Assembly: GCA_024760905.1 (NCBI GenBank)
Contig: CM045746.1
Location: 4,246,001-4,310,000 of the forward strand
DNA length: 64,000 nt
DNA from: Plotosus lineatus
Lineage: Eukaryota; Chordata; Actinopteri; Siluriformes; Plotosidae
Reading direction: 5' to 3'
Shown here: one piece after another, positions 20,645 through 33,300 of the stretch
Layout of the letters: each line of letters starts with the position of its first letter
How positions within the stretch are numbered: position 1 is the stretch's first letter
Program-made: the position numbers and the translations under genes
The notes under the pieces: generated by a model
What the model was told of the DNA's origin: nothing
Database searches by the model: none
The model's input: only the letters and a program-made list of their open reading frames with translations

Positions 20645-23600
20645 TTGAACATCATCTTAAAAATATTCTGTGCCTGGAGTGAAAACATGAAGTACGTTCT
20701 GTATTATACAGAAAAATCACTCACTTGCTGGTGAAGAATGCAACCCAGGGGAAGCGGAGGTCATGTGTGTCCACGAAAACATTTTGGACGAACAAATTGG
20801 GATTGCAGCTATGCTGTGGACATGAGAGGACAGGAAAAGTGAAACGTGACTTTCAACTCTCATGAAAATGCTCTTGAAATCTGTACCGATTAAAAACAGT
20901 TTAAAAAGAAAAGAAAATTTTAACTTTTTTGTTTGGCATTACTTCGTAAATTCTGCAATTTTTATTATTCTTGTAAATATGAGAAAACGACTCTGTGTAA
21001 TAATCAACTAAATGCACTAAAATGAGCACTGTGGTAGAGGCCAGAGAAAGATAAAGATAAATAGACTAAGTGTAGAAACGTAATTTTCTTCAGTTTCTTT
21101 TTGGTTATTCGGGTAGTTTTTAGACGTGCATCTCCGTCGGACCATTTCTGTTGTTATTGAATTATAATTAAATTATGAGTCTTTGGAAGTATTTGATGTT
21201 TACTTTCATATTTCAATTGGTTCAATATGTTGATGTAACATATTAGTCCTTCTCAAAAAATTAGCATATTATGATGAAGTTCATTATTTTCTGTAATGTA
21301 CTGATAAACATTAGACTTTCATATATTTTAGATTTATTACAAATGCAGCCATGAGGCGGGGGGGTGGGGGGGGCACTAACCAGTGTCTCTTCCCCTCATG
21401 CCGGTCCCAAGCCCGGATAAATGCAGAGGATTGTGACAGGAAGGGCATCCGGCGTAAAACTTCTGCCACATTTCTCATGCAAATAATCAAAACAAAATTC
21501 ATACCGGATCGGTCGAGGCCCGGGTTAACGAGACCCGGGTTAACGAGACCCGGGTTGGAAATTGGACTACTGTTGGTCGAAGAAGGAGAGGCGGGAGGCG
21601 TGTCCGTAGGCAGAGAGAGAGAAGAGGAAAGGCATGAGTCTCGGACTGAGAGTAGGGACTTTGAATGTTGGAACTTCGCAAAGAAAAGATAGAGAGCTGG
21701 CTGATATGATGCAGAGGAGGAAGGTGGACATACTGTGTGTTCAGGAGACCAGGTGGAAAGGTAGCAAGGCTAGAAGCTTAGGAGCAGGGTTTAAGCTGTT
21801 TTATAATGGTGTGGTTGGGAAGAAAAATGGAGTAGGAGTCATCTTGAAGGAGGGGTTTGTCAGGAATGTTCTAGAAGTGAAAACAGTGTCAGACAGAGTG
21901 ATGAAATTAGTTAGAAATTTAGAAGTTAGAAATTGAAGGCATGATGGTCAATATTGTTAGTGCTTATGCCCCACAGGCAGGATGTGAGCGAGACGAGAAG
22001 GAGCGATTCTGGAGTGAGTTAGATGAAGTGATGAGGAATACCCCCAGAGGTGAAAGAATGGCAAATTTTTAAGAACAAGGGAGATGTGCAGAGTTGTGGC
22101 AACTACAGAGGGATAAAGTTGATGAGCCATACGATGAAGTTATGGGAAAGAATAGTAGAAGCTAGACTAAGGGCAGAGGTCAGCATTTGTGAAGAACAAT
22201 TTGGTTTCATGCCAAGAAAGAGCACGACAGATGCAGTGTTTGCTTTGCGGATGTTAATAGAGAAGTACAGAGAAGGTCAGAAGGAGCTGCATTGTGCCTT
22301 TGTGGATCTGGAGAAAGCATATGACAGGGTGCCGAGAGAAGAACTGTGGTATTGTATGAGGAAGTCTGGAGTGGCAGAGAAGTATGTTAGAGTAGTGCAG
22401 GACATGTATGAGAGATGTAAGACAGTGGTGAGGTGTGCTGTCGGTGTGACAGAAGAGTTCAAGGTGGAGGTGTGACTGCATCAAGGGTCAGCTCTCAGCC
22501 CCTTCTTGTTTGCTATGGTGATGGACAGGCTGACAGACGAGGTTAGACAAGAATCTCCATGGACTATGATGTTTGCAGATGACATCGTGATCTGTAGTGA
22601 GAGCAGAGAACAAGTGGAGGAAAATCTAGAGAGGTGGAGGTATGCCCTGGAAAGGAGGGGAATGAAGGTTAGCCTCAGTAAGACAGAATACATGTATGTG
22701 AACGACAAGGACCCAAGAGGAATGGTGAGGTTACAGGGGGCAGAGATAAAGAAGGTGGAGGATTTTAATTACTTAGGCTCAACAATCCAGAGCAATGGAG
22801 AGTGTAGAAAATAGGTGAAGAAGCATGTGCAGGCAGGTTGGAATGGATGGAGAAAAGTGTCCGGTGTGACATGTACAGAGGAGGGATAGTGAGTATATTG
22901 GTAGTTGGTTGCTGAGGTTGGAACTACCAGGCAGAAGGCCCAGAGGAAGACCAAAGAGAAAATTTATGGATGTGGTGAAGGCGGACATGAAGGTCGTTGG
23001 AGTAAGAGTAGAAGATGCTGAGGATCGGGTGAAATGGAGGCAGATCATTTGCTGTGGCGACCCCTGAAGGGAACAGCCGAAAGGAAAAGAAGAAAAGAAG
23101 AAGATATTTTAGATTCATTACACACAACTGAAGTAGTTCAAACCTTTTATTGTTTTAATATTGATCATTGTGGCAAAAAAGTAAAGAAAAACCAAAAATC
23201 CCCCTCTCAAAAAATTAGCATATTTCATTCGACCAATAAAAAAAAAGATTTTTTAATACAAAAAAAGACAACCGTGAAATAATTATGTTCAGTTATGCAC
23301 TCAATACTTGGTCAGGAATCCTTTTGCAGAAATGACTGCTTCAATGCAGCGTGGCATGGAGGCAATCAGCTTGTGGCACTGCTGAGGTGTTATGGAGGCC
23401 CGGGATGCTTCGATAGCGGCCTTAAGCTCATCCACAGTGTTGGGTCTGGTGTCTCTCAACTCACTCTCCACAATATCCCACAGATTCTCTATGGGGTTCA
23501 GGTCAGGAGAGTTGGCAGGCCAATTGAGCACAGTAATACCATGGTCAATAAACCATTTACCAGTGGTTTTGGCACTGTGAGCAGGTGCCAGGTCGTGCTG

Positions 23601-25903
23601 AAAAATGAAATCTTCATCTCCATAAAGCTTTTCAGCAGATGGAAGCATGAAGTGCTCCAAAATCTCCTGATAGCTAGCTGCATTCACTCTGCCCTCCACA
23701 CAGTGGACCAACACCAGCAGCTGACATGGCACCCCAGACCATCACTGACTGTGGGTACTTGACACTGGACTTCAGGCATTTTGGCATTTTCTTCTCCCCA
23801 GTCTTCCTCCAGACTCTGGCATCTTGATTTCTGAATGACATGCAAAATTTGCTTTCATCCGAAAAAGTATTTTGGACCATTGAGCAACAGTCCAATGCTG
23901 CTTCTCTGTGGCCCAGGTCAGGCGCTTCTGCCGCTGTTTCTGGTTCAAAAGTGGCTTGACCTGGGGAATGCGGCATATGTAGCCCAGTCCACTGCTTCCA
24001 CAGGTCCCCCAAGGTCTGGAATCGGCCCTTCGCCACAATCTTCCACAGGGTCTGGTCACCTCTTCTGGTTGTGCAGTGTTTTCTGCCACACTTTTTCCTT
24101 CCCACAGATGTCCCACTGAGGTGCCTTGATACAGCACTCTGGAAATAGCCTATTCGCGCAGAGATTTCTTTCTGTGTCTTACCCTCTTGCTTGAAGGTGT
24201 CAATGATGGCCTTCTGGACAGCAGTCAGGTCGGCAGTCTTACCCATGATTGCGCTTTTCAGTAATGAACCAGGCTGGGAGTTTTTAAAAGCCTCAGAAAT
24301 CTTTTGCAGGTGTTTAGAGTTAATTCGTTGATTCAGATGATTATGTTAATAGCTCATTTAGAGTACCTTTTCATGATATGCTAATTTTTTGAGATAGGAA
24401 TTTTTCATGAGCTGTATGCCAAAATCATCAGTATTAAAACAATAAAAGATCTGAAATATTTCAGTTGGTGTGCAATGAATCTAAAATATATGAAAGTTAA
24501 ATTTTTATCAGTACATTACAGAAAATAATTAACTTTATCACAATATGCTAATTTTTTTTAGGACAAGTATATGATTTAATTTTAAACTTTACTGTTCACC
24601 AGTGAATAACTGATATTCTTTATCTTCAATTATTAGTTTATTTTGGCTGAATAAAAAAGGTTTCCTGGTGACACATTTGGACACCCTGGGTCATTTCCTT
24701 TCAACGTTAACAGACTAACAAGCCTTGACAGGCTGAACATAAAAGGAATTACTAACTTGTGATTAAGGCAAGGTCAATGACATTATCAGGTCAAGGCACC
24801 CATATACAATCCCGACTAAATCCTTCTTTTTGGGAACCCTTCTCCCAAATTTTGGTGATCCTTCGTAATTTCTTTCAAAAGTTACCATATTAACAAACTT
24901 TAAAAAGCACTAGCAACAAGAATGTGTGACTGGATGAAATGCATATATTGACATGATAACTTGGCAGTGCAGCACAGATTCGTAGAATGTCTGAGATAAC
25001 ATAGTGAGACACAGAAGAAGGGATACGATTTCATGAGAAAAAAAAAAACAAAAAAACATGATGCTTATTAAGATTATGGCACCCAGTGCAATAGTTAGTA
25101 ACACCAATGTACAGGAGAAAACAGATGACTTCAGAAAGATATCATGGCCGATTTTTATTCCCAAAATATAGCACTGAATTCATGTTTTTAATATCTCTGT
25201 GCAGTGTATGGGTCCCTTTAATCTACTTTTAGATGAAGATGTCATACACGAGTGAAAGGAAAAGAACCAGGCTGCACAGAGAGCTCTGCTTTACTGCTGT
25301 CATCACAATGGAGACGAAAAATAAATGGGTTCATTAAACAAGAGTAAAATTACTTAAATAGTAGATTTGTTTTTAAATGATTTGTTTGAATTAACTAAGA
25401 CCGAAAGATTCTTGACTGAATCATTTTGTAACTGGGTAAACTCACTTTTAAAACGGTTATCTTTCACTACAAACATCTGCAAAATCTGTAAAAGAAGCTT
25501 ATATTAAAAGTTACAAATATACATATATGTACATATGCATTCTGATATTATTTACAGTTTAGAGACCAGCACAGCGTTTTGTAGTTGTGTATTCCAAAAA
25601 CTCTTAACTCTGTTTATTCGGTCTGTACAGAGAACCCTTAGTCTGAGGTCTTTAGTACAGGTAAAGTCCGTCTGAGCAGACAAGGTTACAAGTACAAGTA
25701 CAGAAACGCGCCAATCAAAATTTCACAAGATGCACGAGTTGCTCTCTCATTCGCTGGTTCTTAACATCCCGCCCCGCTGCCCTCCTATTGGCTAGGAGGG
25801 ATGACACAGAACCAGAAGGAGACCTTAAAGCGGAAATACAGTGAGGATGTCTGATCTTTCAAAAGGTACTGTAATTCCGCTTTAAATAAAACATCCCGCC
25901 CAC

Positions 25904-25965
<62 letters not shown>

Positions 25966-26188
25966 GAGAGAGAGAGAAGCTTAACTCTAGTTTTTAATTT
26001 AGTTTTTTAAGTTGTTTAATTCAGTAAATGTTTAATAAATGTGGGCGCATTTGAGCTTATCTGGAAGTCCGATCCCTCAAGGAATCAAGTTAAAGTTGAG
26101 TTTGGACCTCCTTTGTCAAGCAGGGAATGCGCTTTGAATTTCACATCTTGTGGGATAGAACATGTGTATTGTATACATTGTAATGCGC

Positions 26189-26254
<66 letters not shown>

Positions 26255-26580
26255 CATAGGTGTTAATAAAAATGTTTAATAATGGTTTAATAAATATGTT
26301 AATAAAATGGTTTAATATTTAATAAAATGTTTAAATGGTTGAATAAATAATTTTCTTTTACTTTTAACACATATTTCATTCAAAATTGGCGCACTTTTAT
26401 CATTTTTAAAGGTTTCATGTGGTTTATCCAGTCCAAAGACTGGAGCCTTGGAACAAATCAGGCGTTTAACATGTAAAATGCGACCCCTACTGACAAAATT
26501 CCCGCAGCATTATGAAAAAGGCGTTGGAACGGATTAATTTCATAGGTAGGGGGTCGACTGTAGTTTATTCTACATAACAC

Positions 26581-26618
<38 letters not shown>

Positions 26619-27069
26619 ATCTCTCTCACACACACACATACACACACACACACACACACGGCTGAATGTATTTTCTTACGTTAATGAATCTTGCCAGGTT
26701 TCCCTCGTGCTTGCCATCAATAAGATAGCAACTCTTTTCTCCATTAAACATACTCCGAGTGCACTTTTTACTGTGTTCCTTTTCATACTTCAGTTTCTCA
26801 GGTGTTCTTTCTGGCTTCACTTTCCTATGACATGACTTGATGGCAAAGGAACGTGAAGCAGACTTCTTGGCAAATCCCATCTTATGGCCTCCTGGACCTG
26901 AGAAGGGACACATCGAGAGTTGTTTGTGAGAGATGTTTGAGGTCCGTACAAAAAACAAAAAACAAAAGTAAACCCTGTTTTAGGTATGGGTAAACCATGT
27001 CTGGGGTATGTAGACGAAAAACTAACTGTCTGCAGTGCAGAGAGGCTTTTTGTGTGTGAGTGTGTGAAA

Positions 27070-27121
<52 letters not shown>

Positions 27122-27306
27122 ATTTTCTGAGTAGATCCTTCCGTAAGAAAGTGCTCAATACTTTTTCGTAGAGCAAATATAAGTAAAAATAAAAGTACAG
27201 GACAAAGACTTTCTATTGAAACTTCATTTTCACTACAGATCTGTTTGGAGGGGTGGTGAAACCATCCTCTCTCTTCAGGCGATTACAGAATCCTGTAAGA
27301 ATATAC

Positions 27307-27379
<73 letters not shown>

Positions 27380-30300
27380 CAGTGGTACCTCACCTTACGA
27401 AAGACCCAACAAATGAAAAATTCAGGTTACGAAACGCATTTACCTAAAATTTCCATCTCTGGATACAAAACAAATTCACGTTACGAAACGTGCCATCTTA
27501 AAAATTCAAACAATGCACAAGTTGCGCTCCCATTGGCTATCTCTCAACATCCCGCCACACTGGCCTCCCATTGGCTAGGAGGGAGCTGCATCTCCATAAT
27601 ACCCATGATGCTTTTCTTGTGCCTTCGACCCATTGTTCATCATGGCGTTCTAACACGCGTAAAGGACAGAGTTACTGTTGTTTCATGAGTTTTTCGAGTG
27701 TGCTCATTGCAACTTTATTTTTTGGATCAGGCTTTTAACCTCGCATAAACATTTGTATGATTATAACTCTGCTAAGAAGACATGGTCAACACACATGTGC
27801 GCATACACACACACACACACTCGCAATCGTGTGATTCCCGCTTCTGGAACAAATTAATTTCAAAAGGTGAGGTACCACTGTACGTACATACATACATACA
27901 TACATACAAGTTAAGGAAAATGCCACAAAAACAAGGCCAATTATGCAAAAAAACCCTAAACAGATACAAAACAAAAAACAATCCAAAACCACCCATCAAA
28001 AGTCGTTCCATTGTTGTGAGGTGCACATCTGAGTGTATGCACGCGCATCTGCGTGCGTCTGTATGTGTGTGCATATTAATATTTTATTTACATCTTATGC
28101 ATTATTTTTTAATGTTTAATTGTTATTAAATGCATTTATATCATTTATTGATGTTATATACACATATACATGACCAGGGTTAGGTTTTTTTAAATGTGCA
28201 TGTTTGTGTGTACACGCACACAAAAAAATAACCTTGCCTGGGGTTGGTTTGAGTCCTGCTTGGGTTGCACACATAAAACAAACAAACAAACAAATAAATA
28301 AATGACACTAACTTTCTATTCTCATCATCTTGGCCATGGAAGGGTTCACCTCATTTTGCTGCTCTGTGAATTTAGGAGAATTCTGGACACTGTTATGAAC
28401 TTCATTTTCTGTGTAGATATAAAGAATGAAGGAGAGAATTCAGGCAGGTTCAGCTCAAAGCCAAAAAAAAAGAAAATGGGAGAGAAGTTTCAGTTTAATA
28501 AACGGTTCATTCAATTTTAAATATGGAAATACTCAGATTTGTCAGTTGGCTGCACTTATCTGTCATCTTTTGTTCATTTTTCACATGTGAATTCAGAAAA
28601 CTAAAAACAAACGCAGAATATGAAGTTTATATTTTAAAATATATTCCCAGGTAATGATGTTTTATACAGTGGTACCTCACCTTACCAAATTAAGCCGTTC
28701 CAGAAGTGGTTTCGTAACCTGGATTTTTCGTCAGTTGAACCTTATTTTACATGTAAAACGTGTGATTCGTTCCAAGGCTCCCAATACTACCCCCTAAACC
28801 CTTTAAAAATTACAAAAGTATACCTTTTAAGGCCTCCTTCTGCTTCAATATCATACCGATGGTAGACAAGTTTGGCCATATTCCTTTGCGATATCTCTCA
28901 ACTGCAAACTGCATGCCACGAGCCCACTTCTTCTTTTCACTCGCACCGGGAATCGCGCGCGCGTGTGTGTGCACACGTGTGTTGACCATGTCTTCTGAGT
29001 AGAGTTATAATCTTACAAATGTTTATGCAAGGTTAAAAGCCTGAGCCAAAAATAAAGTTGCAATGAGAAAACTCGAAAAACTCACAAAACAACAGTAACT
29101 CTGTCCTTTACATGAAAAGCATCATGGGTATTATGGAGATACAGCTCCACAATAGCCAATGGAGAGAGCTGCATCATCCCTCCTAGCCAATGGGAGGCCA
29201 GCGGGTCGGGATGTTGGGAGATAGTCAATGGGGGAGTAACGCATTATTTAAATTTTTGAGATGGTGCTTTCGTAATGTGCACTTGTTTCGTATCCGGAGA
29301 CAAAAATTTTAGGAAGATGCGTTTCGTAACCCGGATTTTTCGTTTGTTGGGATGTTCATAAGGTGAGGTACCACTGTATTTTTTAAAAATATTTGGCAAT
29401 ATGCTGCTTTTTGACAGATTAAGCCTCATATAACAACAGTTTTAAAAGCTTATTTTATATCTTCCATGAAACCAAGAAAATAACTACCGTATTCGACATA
29501 ATAAGCGCCCTGCTCCAATAACCCCCCACCCCCAGTGTTTTTTCTCTTACGTCTAATAACCGCCCATGTGTACTGGGAGCAAAATCATAGACCAAACTTA
29601 CCAATTTTATTCGATCAGTCTCTGTAACCATAAAATGAGGCATTCACTGGCTGTAAAAGTGAGTTTACAGGGTATCTCAAGACCCCCTGCTACTGGGGAA
29701 TGTCTATAATGTTCATCATTAACAACATATGATTGTTCCACCGTGCTTTAAAAAACAGGAAAATATTTTGCTGTGTTCTTCTTCGTAACTGTCCAACAAC
29801 CGATGAACCATTATAAACTGCTACACCAAAACTATTGGATGCTCTGAATGAATGGAGCGATGAGCCAGACCTATCAAAAAGTGATGATGAGTATTTTTCA
29901 CCCAATCCTCCTGCTCACTAACTTCAGAAATTTAAAGACGTTCCTGGCCATGTGTTTTTGTTTATGTTCATGTTGATTGGTTCAAAGTGCTATGTGTGAA
30001 AGTTGACATTCGTGTTGATTGGCTCGATTTTACTTCCAAGAAAATGTTTAAAGGAACAGCACCGGGAGAAAAAAGTTAGGGGATTCTTTTATTAAAAATT
30101 TATGCTGTTTTCTGTTTATTTTCAGCTTTCATGTAAGTAAAGCTTATATGTAAAGTAAAGCATGTAAGTAAGGTTGATACCACAAAATGAATTACACAAA
30201 TACCAGTAAAACTCTTTTATTGTTGTGTTATTACATTAGGCCCTCCTTATTCGTGGGGGTTTGGTTCCGGCCCCTCCTGCAAATGAAGATCATCTGTGAG

Positions 30301-33300
30301 TTCTGTACCCGGAGGTAAAACCCCATGTATCATATTACATGTGCGAATGATCAACCGGAAGTAAAATACTATGTTTGTCTTACATGCGCGAAAATATGCT
30401 TCTTAAACACATTCTATAGACAGTCTTACTCATTAATACAGTATTAATGTAGTAAAATGTAGTAATGATTAAGAAAAACTTAATTTTTTACTGTGATATT
30501 AATTGATAATACAATATACACAGTATACAGCATATAAGTAGACCTTTAAATGCATTCTCCTTGAAACATACAGCACTGTGATTTTCAAAAATACCCACTA
30601 GAGGAAACTATTGCATTACTGTATTTGTGAGGCATGACATGACTGAATTCAGGTATGCACTGTAATCAGTCCGAGCAGCTCAGCCACGTCCCTCAGCCGG
30701 AGCGGGTAGAAAACAGAATTTTAGAGTGAAAGTGTTAGAGAGCGCTACAAACCAAAGAAGCGGTGACGTGAGGTGAGTTAATCCTCTGGCACAGAGGTGC
30801 GCGTGCTTTTGTTTATTGGGAGTAGATGAGAATAGTGAATTCAGGTGTGAGCCACCGAGCAGCTCAGCCACGCCCCTCAGTCGAAGTGTAGAGAAAACAG
30901 TTAGAGGCACAGCAAAGTCCCCCAAAACGCAGACCATAACAAAAAGGACATAAAAGAACAAGAAATGTAATAAATTGGATAAACAATACAAAATGAGAAA
31001 CATGCTACACCACAGTAAACAAAATCACACACACAAACATTCTAAACATTAACTTAGGTACTGTACTGGAATAATAATTTAAAAAGACTTTAATAGTGGA
31101 GTGTTTTACAACAGTTCAGATGATTATTCCTCTTCGGGCACTTCAAAGCAAGCACTTCAAAGGAAACTGTCATTTCTTAGGGAGAAAGTCTTATTTCTTT
31201 AGAAGAGACATCCAACGTCATCTGAGCTCTCCCCAGATAGTTGAACTTCACCTTATCTCTAAGGAAGAGCTCCACCACCCGGCGAAGGAAGCTCATTTCA
31301 ACTGACCGGTACAGGCGCCACTTTACAGCAGAGGCTGCAGCGATACATCTGTCGAGCTCTTCTTCCAACCTTCCCTCACTCGTGAACAAGACCCCGAGAT
31401 ACTTGAACTCCTCCACTTGGGGCAAGACCTTATTCCCGACATGGAGGGTGCATTCCACCCTTGTCTAAGAACCATGGCCTCGGACTCGGCGGTGCTGATT
31501 TTCATCCCTGCTGCTATGCAAATCACTCTAATGAGAGCTGTAGGTCTCAGCTTGATGAAGCCAAAAGGACAATGTCACCCGCAAAAAAGCAGAGATGAGA
31601 TCAGTCGGATCCTCCTCTCCAGTATACCTTCATAGATTTTCCCAGGAAGGCTGAAGAGTGTGATTCCAAGATAATTGGAACACACCCTCCGGTCCACTTT
31701 TTAAAAAAGGGGGACTACCATCCCGGTTTACCAATCCAGAGATACGGCCCCAATGACCACACAATGTTGCAGATACATGTCAACCAAGACAGTCCTACAG
31801 CATCCACAGCCCTGAGCTATTCATGGAGAATATCATCCACCCCCGAAGCCTGACCACTGAGAATCTTTATTGACTACCAAAGTGACCTCAGCTTCAGTGA
31901 TAGGCAGACCCCCGCCCAAACCCCCAGGGTCTTCCTCCTCCATGGAGGGCATGTTGGGGGGGATTGAGGAGGTCCTCAAAGTATTCCTTCCACCTCCCGA
32001 TGACATCCCCAATCGAGATGAGCAGCTCCCCACTTCCACTGTAAACAGTATTTGTGGAGAACTGCTTCACCCTCCTGAAGCGTAAGATGGTGGTCCAGAA
32101 CCTTTTTGAGGCCAACCGATAATCACTCTGCAGGCCCTTACTGAATTCGTCCCACACACAAGATTTTGCATCTGCAACACCTTTGGATGCAGCATGTTTT
32201 GCCTGCCAGTACCTGTCTGCTGACCCAGGAGTCCCATAGGCCGATAAGACACGATAGGCCTCCTTTTTCTGCTGAACAGCCCCTGTCACGGCAGGTGTCC
32301 ACCACCAGGTTCGGGGTTACCACCACGACATGCACCGATGACCTTGCGGCCACAGCTATAGGCTGCCGCCTCAGCAATGGAGACACAAAACATGGCCCAT
32401 TCAGATTCCATGTCACCCGCCTCCTTCCGGATATGGTTGAAGCTTTGCCGGAGGTTGGGATTAAAGGCCTCCCTGACAGGAGACTCCGCCAAACGTTCCC
32501 AGGAGACATTACCTACACGCTTGGTCCTGCCAGGTCTGGAGGGCGGCCTCCCCCGCCATCGGAGCCAGCTCACCACCCGATGATCGGTTGACAGCTCAGC
32601 TCCCCTCTTCACCTGAGTGTCCAGAACATGTGGCCGCAAGTCCGGTGACACAAGTAGGGGTGTCATTGAAAACCTATTATTGGTATCGATATATTGATAA
32701 AAAAAATTTCCGATGCATCGATACATTGGAATATTGATGTACTGTTCCATAAATGCATTAAATAGAACAGACTAAGATATATTACAGTAGTTTGTATAAT
32801 GCATTGAGTACAGTGAGTCGTCGACTCACAACCGATGCGAGTTTCGTCTGATCGACTTTATGACTGCAAAAGTGGTGAAGCATGATTCATGGCAGTGCAG
32901 TGCGAGTGTTGTGTACGACGGTTGTTTGTGCTCCCGGCAGCGCCAGCATCTTAAAAGGCCAGGCAGGAGATGATGCAGCTTCACTTTCTAAGGCGGGACA
33001 TACCATTTACCATACAGAGAGACGGGACGTACCATTTACTAGGGGTGTCATTGAAAATGGCATTTACTACAGACGCTGTTATGAACACAAAAAAGCTATA
33101 ACGTTAGAAGAATCGATATCCCTTTTATAGGTATTGATTATTGATCGACATAATTATATCGGCGATATATATCGATATTCCGATTGTCAATGACATCCCG
33201 AGACACAAGTACTTATTTTGCAACATTAAATTTTAATGCAAATAATCATAAGTGTTCTGTTAAAACTGCTGGAATACTTTTAATACAGCAACACGCAACG

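Larger units (their letters stand above)
21244..24568 (-). mobile_element. Tc1/mariner element with LINE R copy 3 inside, in a setdb1 intron
   Basis: Left end TAGTCCTTCTCAAAAAATTA (21244); the right end near 24568 is degraded (..CTAATTTTTTTTAGGACAAG). Arms of about 100 bp are inverted copies of each other and match the element at 17968. The transposase is coded on the minus strand (24246-23301). LINE R copy 3 split the left arm, with a TSD. The Tc1 element itself is outside setdb1 exons. Confidence 0.9.
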
